This document shows positions 16,898-26,741 of a stretch of DNA of 64,000 bases, one piece after another. The notes beneath the pieces were generated by a model. The model had not been told where the DNA came from. It did no database searches and worked only from the letters and a program-made list of their open reading frames with translations. Positions within the stretch are counted from its first letter, which is position 1. Every line of letters starts with the position of its first letter. The position numbers and the translations under genes are program-made. Source of the stretch: Gemmatimonadaceae bacterium. Its GTDB lineage: Bacteria > Gemmatimonadota > Gemmatimonadetes > Gemmatimonadales > Gemmatimonadaceae. The stretch lies in contig JANYHT010000039.1 of NCBI GenBank assembly GCA_025358925.1, forward strand, positions 62,001 through 126,000, read 5' to 3'.

Positions 16898-18268
16898 CTA
16901 CTCCAGAATGCGAACAGCGGTGGAAACTGCGCGCTTATCAAGCAGCGCCGGCCAGTAAGCAACGATCTCTTCGACTTTCGGACGACCGCCAGCAAACCCA
17001 GTGACGGTGGGCGGACCATTGAGCACTAACGGCACAATCTCTCGCGTAAACCGCTCAACGGCGGCGCGATCGCTCCCGCGAACACCAATACGATATTGCA
17101 CTTCGGGTGCGTCATGGCCGTCGCCGGCCATCGCACCGTGCGTGGCGTTCGCGCCAACAAACTCGCTCAACACTTGGTCGAACTTCAAGCCCAAATTGTC
17201 GAGTCGCTCGCGGAGTACACGATCGGCCAGTTGCGCTTTCTCCATTGCATCGGGCCACGAATACACGAGTGAGCCAACGGCTTTGAATCCTGCGCGATAC
17301 GCAATCGACACTTTCAGATACGGTGTTGGCGGCGCACCGGTGATGCCATGCACGCGCACGCGATTGTCGCCAATCTGTTCGAGTTGAATGCTTGTGAAAT
17401 CCGCGACGACATCGGGTGTGATATACGCGTGCGGATCTCCCATTTCATACACCAACTGTTCCTTCACGCTCGGCACCGACACTCGGCCACCCGTGTTGGC
17501 GTGTTTGGTAATCACGAAACTACCGTCGGCATACGCTTCCGCGATCGGATAGCCAACGTTGGCGAGATCGGGAATGGTGCGCCACTCGTGTAGACAGTTG
17601 CCGCCAGAACTTTGCGCGCCACACTCAAGAATGTGACCAGCGATGATGCCAGCCGCCATCGCGTTCCAATCGTCCGGCTTCCATCCAAACTCATGTCGCA
17701 GCGGCGCCATCGTGAGTGCGGTGTCGGTGCTGCGGCCAACCACGACGACGTTGGCACCTCGTTCAAGTGCTTCGACAATTGGCGTCGATCCGATGTATGC
17801 GTTGGCGGAGAGCACACGATCGCGAATGCTGGACAGCGGCTCGCCGGTATCCATGTTCGCGAGGAGATGCCCGGCGGCAAGAAGTTCGTCGAGGCGACTC
17901 AAAATGTCGTCGCCGGTGATGACCCCAATGCGAAGTTTTCCGCGCACACCACTGTATGATGCAGCTTCGAGTAAGGCATCGGCGCAAGCGGTGGGATTTA
18001 CGCCACCGGCGTTGGCAATGACTTTTACGCCACGATCAGCGACTGCTGGAAAAATGCTTTCCATCGCACCGATAAAATCTCGCGCGTAGCCCATGCGCGG
18101 ATCGCGCTCTTTCTGTTTTTGCAGAATGGACATGGTGACTTCGGCGAGATAGTCCAGCATGAGGTAGTCGATAGGACCACCCTCCACTTGCCGACGTGGC
18201 GCCTCTGGCCAATCTCCCCAAAACCCCTGCCCGCTTGCCACGCGAACTACCCGTGGTGCTTCGCTCAT
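16898..18268 (-). CDS. AtuA family protein (DUF1446)
   Basis: ATG 18268 (456 residues) has a GGAG box at the right distance; an in-frame GTG two codons upstream is less likely. Conserved DUF1446 features include GGPIDYLMLDYLAEVTMSIL, VKVIANAGGVNPTACA, VVVGRSTDTALTMAPL and ITKHANTGGRVSV. Proteins of this family occur next to acyl-CoA carboxylases in catabolic operons for terpenes and branched acids; the reaction is unknown. Here it follows the carboxylase beta subunit by 35 bases and precedes its small partner domain. A role with a carboxylated or branched acyl-CoA is inferred from context only. Confidence 0.85.
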   Translation of the reverse strand: MSEAPRVVRVASGQGFWGDWPEAPRRQVEGGPIDYLMLDYLAEVTMSILQKQKERDPRMGYARDFIGAMESIFPAVADRGVKVIANAGGVNPTACADALLEAASYSGVRGKLRIGVITGDDILSRLDELLAAGHLLANMDTGEPLSSIRDRVLSANAYIGSTPIVEALERGANVVVVGRSTDTALTMAPLRHEFGWKPDDWNAMAAGIIAGHILECGAQSSGGNCLHEWRTIPDLANVGYPIAEAYADGSFVITKHANTGGRVSVPSVKEQLVYEMGDPHAYITPDVVADFTSIQLEQIGDNRVRVHGITGAPPTPYLKVSIAYRAGFKAVGSLVYSWPDAMEKAQLADRVLRERLDNLGLKFDQVLSEFVGANATHGAMAGDGHDAPEVQYRIGVRGSDRAAVERFTREIVPLVLNGPPTVTGFAGGRPKVEEIVAYWPALLDKRAVSTAVRILE

Positions 18269-18303
18269 AACCACTCCAGTACGTGTGTGCGTTTCATGTG
18301 TGA

Positions 18304-19917
18304 TCAGTCGCTGGCGCCGTGCATCTGCGGCAGCACGAATGCACCAAGGTGCGGTCCCGGATTATGACTTGCTGCGCGCAGTGCGAGGGCGAGCATGGTC
18401 CGGGTGTCTTCGGGATAGAGAATGGTATCGGCAAACCCGCGTGCGGCTGCGTAGCGCGCGTCAAGCTGGGCATCGTAGTCCGCGCGCATTGCATCGACCG
18501 CCTGCGTGACTTCCGGCGACGGCGCCGTTCCTGCGGCCTTCGCGGCTTGTAATGCTGGGCCGTGCACCGCTTGAATAGCGGCTTCGCCTTCCATCACGGC
18601 CATGCGCCCCGTGGGCCAAGTAAAAACGAAGTCGGGATCGAATCCCTGCCCCGCCATCGCATAATAGCCCGCGCCGCTGGCGTGATTTACGGTGAGCACA
18701 ATTTTGGGAACGCGTGCGCACGCCATCGCTTCAACGAATCGAGCACCGGCGCGAATGATGCCTTCGTGCTCCGCTTCGGGACCTACCATGAAACCTGACA
18801 CGTCTTGCACGAAAAGAATCGGCAAACCTTGGCGATCGCAGCGTTCGAGAAAAAACGCGACCTTCTCCGCGCTTTCGGCATAGATAATTCCGCCGAAGCG
18901 TGGCTTCTCGCCCGCGCGTCCCTTGATGAGGCCGCGTTGATTGGCGACAATGCCGACCGCGATACCCTCAATACGCGCGTCGCCACAAATCATCTCCTTC
19001 GCGAGATGCGGCTGAAACTCATCAATCACCCCATCGTCGAGCACCGCCTTCAACAGGCCGTGCATATCGTACGACATGCGATGATCGGCAGGCAGGAGAT
19101 CGTACATCGCGTGCGGTGGCACTGCTGGCGGACGAAATGTCGACTGCACTGTGTGCGTTTTGCGCGGCAAACGCGCGACGAGTTCGCGTAATTTCTCGAG
19201 GCACGAGGTGTCGTCATCGAGCGCATAGTGCGCGACGCCTGACACTTCAGTGTGCATTACCGCGCCACCCAGGGTTTCACCGTCTATGGTTTGACCGGTC
19301 GCACCTTTCACGAGATTGGGTCCACCTAACCCCATGAACGATGAACCCTTCACCATGAGAATGACGTCGCTTAATGCCGGCAAATACGCACCGCCCGCCA
19401 CGCATTGTCCCATCACCGCCGCGAACTGCGGAATGCGCAGATAACGGCGCATGATGGAGTTGTAGTAAAAAATGCGCGCGGCGCCATACTGCCCCGGAAA
19501 AACGCCGCCTTGATACGGCAAATTTACACCGGCAGAATCGACGAGATACACGATGGGTATGCGGCAGCGCATGGCAATTTCTTGTGCGCGCAAAATTTTC
19601 GTGATTGTTTCTGGCCACCACGAACCCGCTTTCACGGTGGCATCGTTGGCGACGACAACAACCTCGCGTCCGTCGATGATGGCAACGCCCGTAATGACAC
19701 CCGCACCGGGCGCTTGTCCATCGTAGCGATCGTACGCGACGAGCAGCCCGATTTCTAAAAATGGCGTGCCTGGATCTGCGAGACGCTCGACCCGTTCGCG
19801 GGCCGTGAGTTTTCCCTGCTTATGCTGCTTCTCGATCTTGTCGGGACCGCCGCCCATTCGGAGACGGGTCTCCAGTTCGCGAACTTCGCTGGCGAGCTGG
19901 CGAAGTCTCGACGTCAC
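18304..19917 (-). CDS. Acyl-CoA carboxylase beta subunit (carboxyltransferase)
   Basis: GTG 19917, overlapping the preceding stop (GTGA), gives 537 residues. The N-terminal [20 protein letters not shown], the acyl-CoA pocket VDSAGVNLP...[13 protein letters not shown]-like segment, [17 protein letters not shown], the biotin-side [20 protein letters not shown] and SGAG oxyanion holes are all present. The sequence pattern is closer to methylcrotonyl/geranyl-CoA carboxylase beta than to acetyl-CoA carboxylase. It transfers carboxyl from biotin to an acyl-CoA. The biotin-carrying alpha subunit is not in this window, so it must be encoded elsewhere. The substrate may be a branched or short acyl-CoA. 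Confidence 0.88.
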   Translation of the reverse strand: MTSRLRQLASEVRELETRLRMGGGPDKIEKQHKQGKLTARERVERLADPGTPFLEIGLLVAYDRYDGQAPGAGVITGVAIIDGREVVVVANDATVKAGSWWPETITKILRAQEIAMRCRIPIVYLVDSAGVNLPYQGGVFPGQYGAARIFYYNSIMRRYLRIPQFAAVMGQCVAGGAYLPALSDVILMVKGSSFMGLGGPNLVKGATGQTIDGETLGGAVMHTEVSGVAHYALDDDTSCLEKLRELVARLPRKTHTVQSTFRPPAVPPHAMYDLLPADHRMSYDMHGLLKAVLDDGVIDEFQPHLAKEMICGDARIEGIAVGIVANQRGLIKGRAGEKPRFGGIIYAESAEKVAFFLERCDRQGLPILFVQDVSGFMVGPEAEHEGIIRAGARFVEAMACARVPKIVLTVNHASGAGYYAMAGQGFDPDFVFTWPTGRMAVMEGEAAIQAVHGPALQAAKAAGTAPSPEVTQAVDAMRADYDAQLDARYAAARGFADTILYPEDTRTMLALALRAASHNPGPHLGAFVLPQMHGASD

Positions 19918-20327
19918 GCGTCCTGCTGCTGACGTTCGGCAAACCACGTGCGAATGTAGTTTACCAAGTCTTGCGTACTGGTGCCGGGTCCGAAGAGACG
20001 CGCCACGCCGCGTTGCTGTAATGCATCCATGTCTTCTTTCGGAATGATGCCGCCACCCGTGATCAATATGTCCTCGCGTCCCGCGTCGACGAGCAGATCG
20101 CGCACTCGCGGAAAGAGCGTCATGTGCGCGCCACTTAAAATGGACAAGCCGACCACGTCCACGTCTTCCTGAATGGCGGCCGTGGCGATCATCTCTGGAG
20201 TTTGATGAAGTCCGGTGTAGATCACTTCCATTCCGGCATCGCGGAGCGCAGCCGCGACAACTTTCGCGCCGCGGTCATGTCCGTCCAGGCCGGGTTTGGC
20301 CACCAAAACGCGAATCGGTCGGGTCAT
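19914..20327 (-). CDS. B12-binding small subunit of an acyl-CoA mutase
   Basis: ATG 20327 gives 137 residues ([20 protein letters not shown]), the exact size of separate small subunits. The base-off cobalamin motif DxHxxG is seen in [13 protein letters not shown], and SILSGAH and GGGIIP are the usual later motifs. It carries the adenosylcobalamin lower face for the large subunit encoded at 21186-22880, with a methyltransferase gene between them. A separate 137-residue subunit with a large subunit of about 564 residues is the arrangement of isobutyryl-CoA mutase and of archaeal-type methylmalonyl-CoA mutase. Confidence 0.88.
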   Translation of the reverse strand: MTRPIRVLVAKPGLDGHDRGAKVVAAALRDAGMEVIYTGLHQTPEMIATAAIQEDVDVVGLSILSGAHMTLFPRVRDLLVDAGREDILITGGGIIPKEDMDALQQRGVARLFGPGTSTQDLVNYIRTWFAERQQQDA

Positions 20328-20436
20328 CGAGTGGGGATCGGTTAAACCCTCGATCATCGAGGGGAATACGGGAACGTAGTCATCGCGCTTTGACGCAAGC
20401 AACGGCGCTGGCCACGCGAATGTGGCATGAACGGCG

Positions 20437-21189
20437 CTATCCGTCCTTACGGGCTACCAACAGCATTTCACTCGAACGACGCGTGAGCGGGCGATCCTCC
20501 CACGCATCGAAAGCTTGTTCAACAACAAGTCCGACTTCTTGCATACGCGCCGCGAGTTCGGATGCGGTATATAAGCGAATGCGATGCGCACGCTCTCCAT
20601 CGCCTGTGGGACCACGCCACGTGGACGTGATTTCGAGAAATCCGGATAGTGGATCGAAACGACGTTCTTGACCGAACACCGTGCCGTCTGCGGTGCTCCA
20701 CCAGTCACGCGAGAGAAAGCGCGTCATGACGCCGTCGCGGCTGCCTCCATGCCACACCAGCATTCCGCCGGGTTTAAGCACGCGCGCAAATTCAGCGAGC
20801 ACGCGCAAATCATCACGTGGCGTGCCGAAAAATCCGAACGACGTAAAGAGATTGACGACTGCCTCGAATCGTGACGTCCAGCGCGAAGGCAGTTTGCGCA
20901 TATCACCACGCGTGTAGCGCAGTCGCGCTCCGGTTCCGCGTTCAATGGCGATGTTGAGCAAATCCTGGGAGTAGTCGAGTCCATCGACATTAAATCCCGC
21001 CTCGGCCAACAGGTGCGCGTGCCGTCCCTGACCACAGGGACAATCGAGGACGCGTGCGCCGGACGGCAGCTCGACGAGTTCCATCAAGCGCGCGACTTCG
21101 CGCCGATCTCGCGTGAGGTTGAACAACGGTTCGTACTCATGCAGATAGTGCGCGTCGAACTGCGTTGCCCACCACGGCTCCGAACTCAG
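20437..21189 (-). CDS. Class I SAM-dependent methyltransferase
   Basis: Motif I is [17 protein letters not shown] and motif II/III appear as [12 protein letters not shown] and [18 protein letters not shown], so a Rossmann-fold methyltransferase is clear. The substrate is unknown. The start is hard to place: the family-like sequence begins near [13 protein letters not shown]. The only overlapping candidate is a CTG at 21189 (CTGA with the mutase stop), while a TTG further upstream at 21273 would overlap the mutase by 88 bases. It lies between the two mutase subunit genes, which is odd for a stand-alone enzyme and hints at a linked job. Confidence 0.78.
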   Translation of the reverse strand: MSSEPWWATQFDAHYLHEYEPLFNLTRDRREVARLMELVELPSGARVLDCPCGQGRHAHLLAEAGFNVDGLDYSQDLLNIAIERGTGARLRYTRGDMRKLPSRWTSRFEAVVNLFTSFGFFGTPRDDLRVLAEFARVLKPGGMLVWHGGSRDGVMTRFLSRDWWSTADGTVFGQERRFDPLSGFLEITSTWRGPTGDGERAHRIRLYTASELAARMQEVGLVVEQAFDAWEDRPLTRRSSEMLLVARKDG

Positions 21190-22880
21190 AAAAATACCGG
21201 TTCGCGGTACGCGCCGAACACGTCTTCTAGTGCCGCACGAATTTCGTAGAGGGTGCAGTACGCGCGTGCACAATCGAGAATGAATGGGACGACGTTTGCA
21301 TCGGTACGCGCCGCCGCACGCAGCGCATCAAGGCGCTGCGCGACGAGTGGACTATCGCGTGACGCACGCATCGTAGCTAACCGGGCGCGTTGCTCGCGGT
21401 CTGCTTCTTCGCCGATACGCAACGTCTCAATCGAGAGCCCCTGATCATCCGTCACAAATTCGTTGACACCAACCACCAACTTGCGATGCTGTTCGATCTC
21501 CCACTGCTGTCGCGCTGCGCTTTCGGAGATGCGTTTTTGAAACCATCCCTCTTCGAGCCCCTTCACGACGCCGCCAAACCCATCAATTTGTTCGAACAAG
21601 GCCTCGGCTTCGCGTTCTAGTTGATCGGTCAGCGCCTCGACGTAATACGAACCACCGAGCGGATCCGTGACGTTGGGCACGCCGGATTCATAGGCCAAAA
21701 TCTGTTGCGTGCGCAGTGCCACTTCGACGGCCGATTCGGTTGGCAGCGACAGCGTTTCGTCGAGCGAATTCGTGTGCAGCGATTGTGTACCGCCGAGCAC
21801 CGCTGCGAGCGCTTGGTAGGCGACACGAACCACATTGTTGGTGGGTTGCTGCGCGGTGAGTGTGACGCCAGCGGTTTGCGAATGAAATCGCATCATCCAC
21901 GAGCGCGGATTCTTTGCGCCGTACCGCTCTTTCATGTGCCTTGCCCAAATACGACGTGCGGCTCGCAGTTTCGCGATCTCTTCAAAGAAATCGTTGTGAA
22001 TGTCCCAGAAGAACGAGAGACGCGGCGCAAAATCGTCAATATCCAATCCACGAGCGAGGCCGCGTTCGACGTACGTAAAACCATCCGCGAGCGTGAACGC
22101 GAGTTCCTGCGCTGCGGTCGATCCCGCTTCGCGAATGTGATACCCCGAAATGGAAATGGTATTCCAGTTTGGTGCGTGCTCGGCACACCACGCAAACCCA
22201 TCAACAATGAGGCGTAGCGCCGGCTCAATAGGGAAACACCACGCGTGCTGCGCCATGTATTCCTTCAGGATATCATTCTGCACTGTGCCCTGAAGTTGCC
22301 GCGAGCTAATGCCCTTCTTTTCGGCGGCCGCGACGTAAAAACAGAGCAATATGATGGCCGGCCCGTTGATCGTCATTGACGTTGAGACTTGGTCGAGCGG
22401 GATGCCTTCGAACAATGTCTCCATGTCAGCAAGCGATGAAATTGCGACGCCGCACTTGCCCACCTCGCCCTCTGATCGCGGATGATCAGAGTCGTATCCC
22501 ATCAACGTCGGGAAGTCGAACGCAACCGATAAACCAGTCTGTCCCTGCGATAACAAATACTTGTACCGTTGATTGGTCTCCCGTGCCGTGCCGAATCCCG
22601 CGAACTGTCGCATTGTCCACAACTTGCCGCGATACCCAGTGGGATGAATGCCACGCGTAAACGGGAATTGCCCAGGCAATTCAAATGCCGTGCCCGCTGA
22701 TCCTTCGAGGTCGAGCGCCGTGTACAACGGCGGCACTTCCGTCGCCGAATTCGTGAACGCGATATCGCGCTTCCGTCCCGCGTCGAATTGCGCCCGCCAG
22801 ACGCCGACCTCACGGCGAAGCTCATCGAGCTCGTCTTGCTGTTGGCGCACCACGTCTTCGAGATTCGAAATCGTCGTCAT
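21186..22880 (-). CDS. Acyl-CoA mutase large subunit, isobutyryl-CoA-mutase-like
   Basis: The 564-residue TIM-barrel large subunit of a B12-dependent acyl-CoA mutase has the segments [58 protein letters not shown] and [13 protein letters not shown]. It lacks a fused B12 domain, which is encoded separately at 19914. At the two positions known to tell substrates apart, methylmalonyl-CoA mutase has Tyr and Arg (Y89/R207 in the Propionibacterium enzyme), and isobutyryl-CoA mutase has Phe and Gln. This protein has Phe93 (RQFAGF) and Gln211 (YMAQHAW). I therefore favour an isobutyryl-CoA/butyryl-CoA type mutase over the common methylmalonyl-CoA label, by inference. Confidence 0.85.
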   Translation of the reverse strand: MTTISNLEDVVRQQQDELDELRREVGVWRAQFDAGRKRDIAFTNSATEVPPLYTALDLEGSAGTAFELPGQFPFTRGIHPTGYRGKLWTMRQFAGFGTARETNQRYKYLLSQGQTGLSVAFDFPTLMGYDSDHPRSEGEVGKCGVAISSLADMETLFEGIPLDQVSTSMTINGPAIILLCFYVAAAEKKGISSRQLQGTVQNDILKEYMAQHAWCFPIEPALRLIVDGFAWCAEHAPNWNTISISGYHIREAGSTAAQELAFTLADGFTYVERGLARGLDIDDFAPRLSFFWDIHNDFFEEIAKLRAARRIWARHMKERYGAKNPRSWMMRFHSQTAGVTLTAQQPTNNVVRVAYQALAAVLGGTQSLHTNSLDETLSLPTESAVEVALRTQQILAYESGVPNVTDPLGGSYYVEALTDQLEREAEALFEQIDGFGGVVKGLEEGWFQKRISESAARQQWEIEQHRKLVVGVNEFVTDDQGLSIETLRIGEEADREQRARLATMRASRDSPLVAQRLDALRAAARTDANVVPFILDCARAYCTLYEIRAALEDVFGAYREPVFF

Positions 22881-22916
22881 CAGTTGATCCCCGTAGTTAA
22901 CGCGTGCGTGTTCAGG

Positions 22917-24020
22917 TCAAACGCCGGTGAGGAGCGCTCCGCTCCGTGCGCGCAGCGAATCGGCGACGGCAAACGGCGTTATGTCACCTGCTGCTAGCGC
23001 AGAAATTTGCGCTTCCAACCACGTGCGCGTCTCGGCATCCTGCCAGAGTCGCTCGCGCAACTGTTGTTCGACCACTTCCATGACTCGTTCACGCAGCCGC
23101 TGCCTACGCCGTTGAACAAGTTCACCGCTGCGTTCAAGATAACGAATATGCCTGTCAAGGGCGTCGATGATGTCGGCAGTGCCCTCACCATTTGCCGCGA
23201 CGCTGCGAAGGACCGGCGGCGTCCAATGCTCAGGATCTGCCTCAAGCGCGGCGGCGCGAGCAGCTCTTGCGGGATTCATTGCATCTCGCATGGCGTCTTT
23301 ATCAGAAATGTTGCGCCGATCGACGCCATGATGCGCCGGCAAATGGGTGGATAAACCCGTGCGCAGCCCCAGCATGAGTTCGATGTCATTGCGCAGGCGA
23401 TCGGCCCCTGGACGGTCGGCCTTGTTGACCGTGAAGACGTCGGCAATTTCCATCACGCCGGCTTTAAGCGTCTGGATGGCATCGCCAGACTCCGGGACGA
23501 GCACAACGAGTGTGGTGTCGGCGGCGCGCGCAATATCGAGCTCGCTCTGCCCAACGCCGACCGTTTCCAGCAGGATCACGTCCATACCAAACGCGTCGAG
23601 GACATCGCAGACTTCACGCGTGGCCATGGCCAATCCGCCGAGCGAACCGCGTGTGGCCATCGAGCGAATAAACACGCCAGGGTCGAGCGCCACTTCTTCC
23701 ATGCGGATGCGATCGCCGAGCAGCGCGCCACCGGTAAAGGGTGAGGTGGGATCAACGGCAACGATACCGACGCGCAATCCTGTCGCACGATACGCGAGCG
23801 CTAAGCGTGTTGTGAGTGTGCTCTTACCCGCTCCGGGGGGTCCAGTAATGCCCACACGACGCGCACGACCAACGAGTGGATGCAACGTCGCAAGGAGTGT
23901 GTCAAATCCGACGCGATGGTTCTCGACGATACTGACAGCACGCGCGAGCGCAGCGGGTTTACCCGTCCGAAAATCTGTCAGCAGGCGCGCGAGTGCGGGA
24001 CTTCCGCTTTTCACGGTCAC
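22917..24020 (-). CDS. meaB: MeaB/ArgK-type GTPase chaperone of a B12 mutase
   Basis: The 367-residue G3E GTPase has Walker A GITGPPGAGKSTLTTRLALA, switch and base-recognition motifs ETVGVGQSELDIA and NKAD, and VDPTSPFTGGALLGDR typical of MeaB/ArgK. MeaB proteins gate loading of adenosylcobalamin onto acyl-CoA mutase and help remove damaged cofactor. The gene stands 36 bases before the mutase large subunit. GTG 24020 overlaps the stop of the upstream CNNM gene (GTGA), so the two neighbouring operons are physically joined. Confidence 0.92.
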   Translation of the reverse strand: MTVKSGSPALARLLTDFRTGKPAALARAVSIVENHRVGFDTLLATLHPLVGRARRVGITGPPGAGKSTLTTRLALAYRATGLRVGIVAVDPTSPFTGGALLGDRIRMEEVALDPGVFIRSMATRGSLGGLAMATREVCDVLDAFGMDVILLETVGVGQSELDIARAADTTLVVLVPESGDAIQTLKAGVMEIADVFTVNKADRPGADRLRNDIELMLGLRTGLSTHLPAHHGVDRRNISDKDAMRDAMNPARAARAAALEADPEHWTPPVLRSVAANGEGTADIIDALDRHIRYLERSGELVQRRRQRLRERVMEVVEQQLRERLWQDAETRTWLEAQISALAAGDITPFAVADSLRARSGALLTGV

Positions 24021-24991
24021 ACTCGGTCTCCGTCGCGCGGCAACGGCTCATCATGCTCGTCGCGAATATCGCCCACCAACTCCTCCAGAAGATCTTCCAT
24101 CGTCACCAGACCTAACACTTCGCCTGCATCACTGCGCACCACCGCTAATTGTCGACGCGCGCGCAGCAACTCGAATAACAATTCGTTCGCCGGCTTAGTC
24201 GGCGTGGTCACTGTGATTGGACGCAACGGTGGCATCCGCTCGCCAGCAAGTTTGAAGACGTCGAAGGCGTGAATCATGCCGACGATGTCGTTTGCGGTTC
24301 CACGATAGATGGGGACTCGACTGTAGGCGGACTGCGCGACACCACGTGCAATTTCCATTGGTCCGAGTGTTTCGCTGAGTGCGAACAGCTCTTGGCGCGG
24401 CGTCATCACATCCGCCGCCGTCTTATCACCAAACTGCATGACGCCAGAAATGATTGCCATCTCTTCCGTCTGACCAATGCTATCGAACGCGCCATCGCGA
24501 AGGAGATCTTCAAGTCCTTCACGCGCGTCCGCCTCGGCGGAGCGCTGCGCTGGTGGGACAACGATGGCACTCGCCGACTGTGCAAGACGACCGAATGGCG
24601 TCACAATAAGATCGACGATCCGCAACACAGGTACGAGCACGGGGACGAGTTGCGGCGCCCATCGACGGCCGATCGCGCGCGGTAGCAACTGACCAAAAAG
24701 TAGCATCAGCAAAAGGAAGATCACCGCATCACGCGCGAACGCCCACGGCATTGCACCTTCGCTGCCCGCCAACACCGCGCCCATGGCGAAGACCATCAGC
24801 ATGGTGCCGGTGCCGGCGGCTTGCGCGAGACGAGCCGGTCGTTCGAGGTAGCGCGCCATCGCACCGGAATCGCCGTGGCGGTGCTCGATCCAATGTCGCA
24901 GCCACAAGCGGCTTACCGCACGAACCGCTGTCGCACCTGCGGTGAGCACAGCCACGATCAGGATCACAATGATCATCAGCAGGATGGGCAT
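24017..24991 (-). CDS. CNNM/CBS-domain (HlyC/CorC family) membrane protein, short form
   Basis: The protein has 324 residues. Hydrophobic helices at about residues 2-25 and 58-110 (for example AVIFLLLMLLFGQLLPRAIG) form a CNNM-type membrane domain. A CBS pair follows from about residue 185 (AADVMTPRQELFALSETLGP and VLGLVTMEDLLEELVGDIRD). The usual C-terminal CorC_HlyC transport-associated domain is missing, as the protein ends right after the second CBS repeat. Family members are linked to Mg2+/Co2+ transport. It is the second of two adjacent paralogues and abuts the first without a gap. Confidence 0.82.
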   Translation of the reverse strand: MPILLMIIVILIVAVLTAGATAVRAVSRLWLRHWIEHRHGDSGAMARYLERPARLAQAAGTGTMLMVFAMGAVLAGSEGAMPWAFARDAVIFLLLMLLFGQLLPRAIGRRWAPQLVPVLVPVLRIVDLIVTPFGRLAQSASAIVVPPAQRSAEADAREGLEDLLRDGAFDSIGQTEEMAIISGVMQFGDKTAADVMTPRQELFALSETLGPMEIARGVAQSAYSRVPIYRGTANDIVGMIHAFDVFKLAGERMPPLRPITVTTPTKPANELLFELLRARRQLAVVRSDAGEVLGLVTMEDLLEELVGDIRDEHDEPLPRDGDRV

Positions 24992-26251
24992 TTAGCCGTC
25001 TCCTACGACAATGCGCTCGAGAAAAATACGCTCTATCTTTCGACGGACGACACGTTCAACAATGACGCGAAACGGACCAATCGTTAAGGATTCTCCAGCG
25101 CGCGGCACTCGACCAACGAGTTCAAGTACCAATCCGCCCACAGTCGTGACGTCATCACGCGTGAAATCATGGTCCAGTGCGTCGGACAGATCATCCAGGT
25201 TCATCCGACCGGACACCCAAAAGCGTGCCTGAGCCTCCGATTCCACAACGCGTTCTTCGTCGTCATACTCATCGCGAATCTCACCCACTAACTCTTCCAA
25301 CACGTCCTCAATGGTCACGAGCCCGGCAGTGCCACCGTACTCGTCTGCCACGATCGCGATATGCCGACCGGTTGCCCGAAATTCACGCAACAGATCAGCA
25401 ATACGCTTCGATGAGGGGATAAAAGTTGGAGGTCGAATGAGTGAGAGCCACCCGGCAGCAGGCTCTTCGTCGGCGAGCACCGGCTGCAGCAAATCTTTCG
25501 CGTACAAAATGCCAATGATCTCGTCCGCTGTCTCTTCAAACACCGGCACGCGTGAATGCTCGGCGCTGCGCACGCGATCAATCACTTCTGACCACGGCGT
25601 CTCTTTTTCGATACCAATCATGTCGACGCGGGGCACCATAACTTCTTCGGCCGTCGTTTCCCCGAACTCAAAAATGCCGAGCAACAGATCGCGTTCGTCG
25701 CGTGAGACGTCGGCTTCACTCGTGATGACTTCACGAAATTGCGCGGCCGCCTCGTCGCGTCGCTCACTGGTTGCGTCGGCGTCCGAGACGACGTCGGTAA
25801 AGGCCGACTCAATCCATTCACCGATGCGCACGGCAGGCGTGAGCAGCAGCTCGATTGGATGCGTAAACCAGCGCAAACGGCCAGAAGCATCCTCACCGAA
25901 TGCATCACCAATGGCCCGCGCAACGCTCTCGGCGATCGCGACTGTCACGAGTGCAGAGAACGTGAGCAAGGCAAACGCCTGCGGTGTAGCGCGCTCCGCG
26001 AGACCAAGGGCAATGGCTATAGCGCTACCGGCCATACCGTGGCCTAAGACACGCGCGAAGGCCAACGCGCGATGCGTGCGTTCGCGTGACGGAATAGCGC
26101 GCGGAACAAGCGGTAATGGTGGCAACACTCCCGTACGCTCGGAGGGTAATGCCGCTGGCGTAGGGTCTGCGAACAACGCACCGTCCGCGACCGCCGAGAG
26201 GGCGGCGATCCCCGCACCAAAGCCGGCGATACTCCAGGCGAGGAGGCTCAC
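24992..26251 (-). CDS. CNNM/CBS/CorC_HlyC-domain membrane protein, full-length form
   Basis: GTG 26251 overlaps the ybeY stop (GTGA) and gives 419 residues beginning with a hydrophobic helix (SLLAWSIAGFGAGIAALSAV). Further membrane helices lie at about residues 75-125. The CBS pair carries EEVMVPRVDMIGIEKETPW and AGLVTIEDVLEELVGEIRDE, and the C-terminal CorC_HlyC domain is present (FWVSGRMNLDDLSDALDHDF and VTTVGGLVLELVGRVPRAGE). Such proteins are involved in divalent cation efflux or membrane integrity. A ybeY-phoH-CNNM/CorC order is common in bacteria, so the placement is conventional. Confidence 0.85.
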   Translation of the reverse strand: MSLLAWSIAGFGAGIAALSAVADGALFADPTPAALPSERTGVLPPLPLVPRAIPSRERTHRALAFARVLGHGMAGSAIAIALGLAERATPQAFALLTFSALVTVAIAESVARAIGDAFGEDASGRLRWFTHPIELLLTPAVRIGEWIESAFTDVVSDADATSERRDEAAAQFREVITSEADVSRDERDLLLGIFEFGETTAEEVMVPRVDMIGIEKETPWSEVIDRVRSAEHSRVPVFEETADEIIGILYAKDLLQPVLADEEPAAGWLSLIRPPTFIPSSKRIADLLREFRATGRHIAIVADEYGGTAGLVTIEDVLEELVGEIRDEYDDEERVVESEAQARFWVSGRMNLDDLSDALDHDFTRDDVTTVGGLVLELVGRVPRAGESLTIGPFRVIVERVVRRKIERIFLERIVVGDG

Positions 26252-26724
26252 GCGGGCGACGCCGTGGACAGCCAAAAGCGTTGGAGCAGTTGCTCTTGGC
26301 GTTTCCACATTGGCGAGGTCATGCGCGCGTCATCGGTGGGGTGGTCCCATCCGCACGCGTGCAGTGTTCCGTGCACCACAAGGCGCGCGATCTCTTCACG
26401 TACGCCAACTCCATTATCCCGGGCCTGCCGTCGCGCGACATCGAGACACACGTAAATGTCCGCGACGACAACGCCGCTCGGATCAGTGCCGAGCGCGAAC
26501 GTAAGGACATCGGTGGGTCCGCGATGCCCTAAGTGCTTTCGATTCAGCACAGCCATTCGTTTGGCGTTCACTAGCGTGACGGAAAGCATCGCGTTTCGCA
26601 CTTTCAGCGCGCGCAACAACTGCACGCAGAACACCGTAAGGCGGGATACAGCGACTGGCGCACGTACGCCATCGGCTTGTACGGCAACGGAGCGCGAGGT
26701 GCGTCGCGGAGGTTCGGCGTCCAT
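26248..26724 (-). CDS. ybeY: Endoribonuclease YbeY (rRNA maturation)
   Basis: The 158-residue product has the metal-binding signature HGTLHACGWDHPTDDARM (H-x3-H-x5-H), preceded by RKHLGHRGPTDVLTFALGTD, both diagnostic of YbeY. The enzyme acts in 16S rRNA 3-prime end maturation and ribosome quality control. The gene follows phoH by 17 bases and its stop overlaps the start of the CNNM/CorC gene. The N-terminal 25 residues are poorly conserved, so a slightly later start is possible. Confidence 0.93.
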   Translation of the reverse strand: MDAEPPRRTSRSVAVQADGVRAPVAVSRLTVFCVQLLRALKVRNAMLSVTLVNAKRMAVLNRKHLGHRGPTDVLTFALGTDPSGVVVADIYVCLDVARRQARDNGVGVREEIARLVVHGTLHACGWDHPTDDARMTSPMWKRQEQLLQRFWLSTASPA

Positions 26725-26741
26725 AGAATATCGGTGGCGGC

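Noticed and set aside
21186-22880. Plain label methylmalonyl-CoA mutase for the large subunit
   Set aside because: The two substrate-specificity positions are Phe and Gln, not Tyr and Arg, so the simple label is doubtful.
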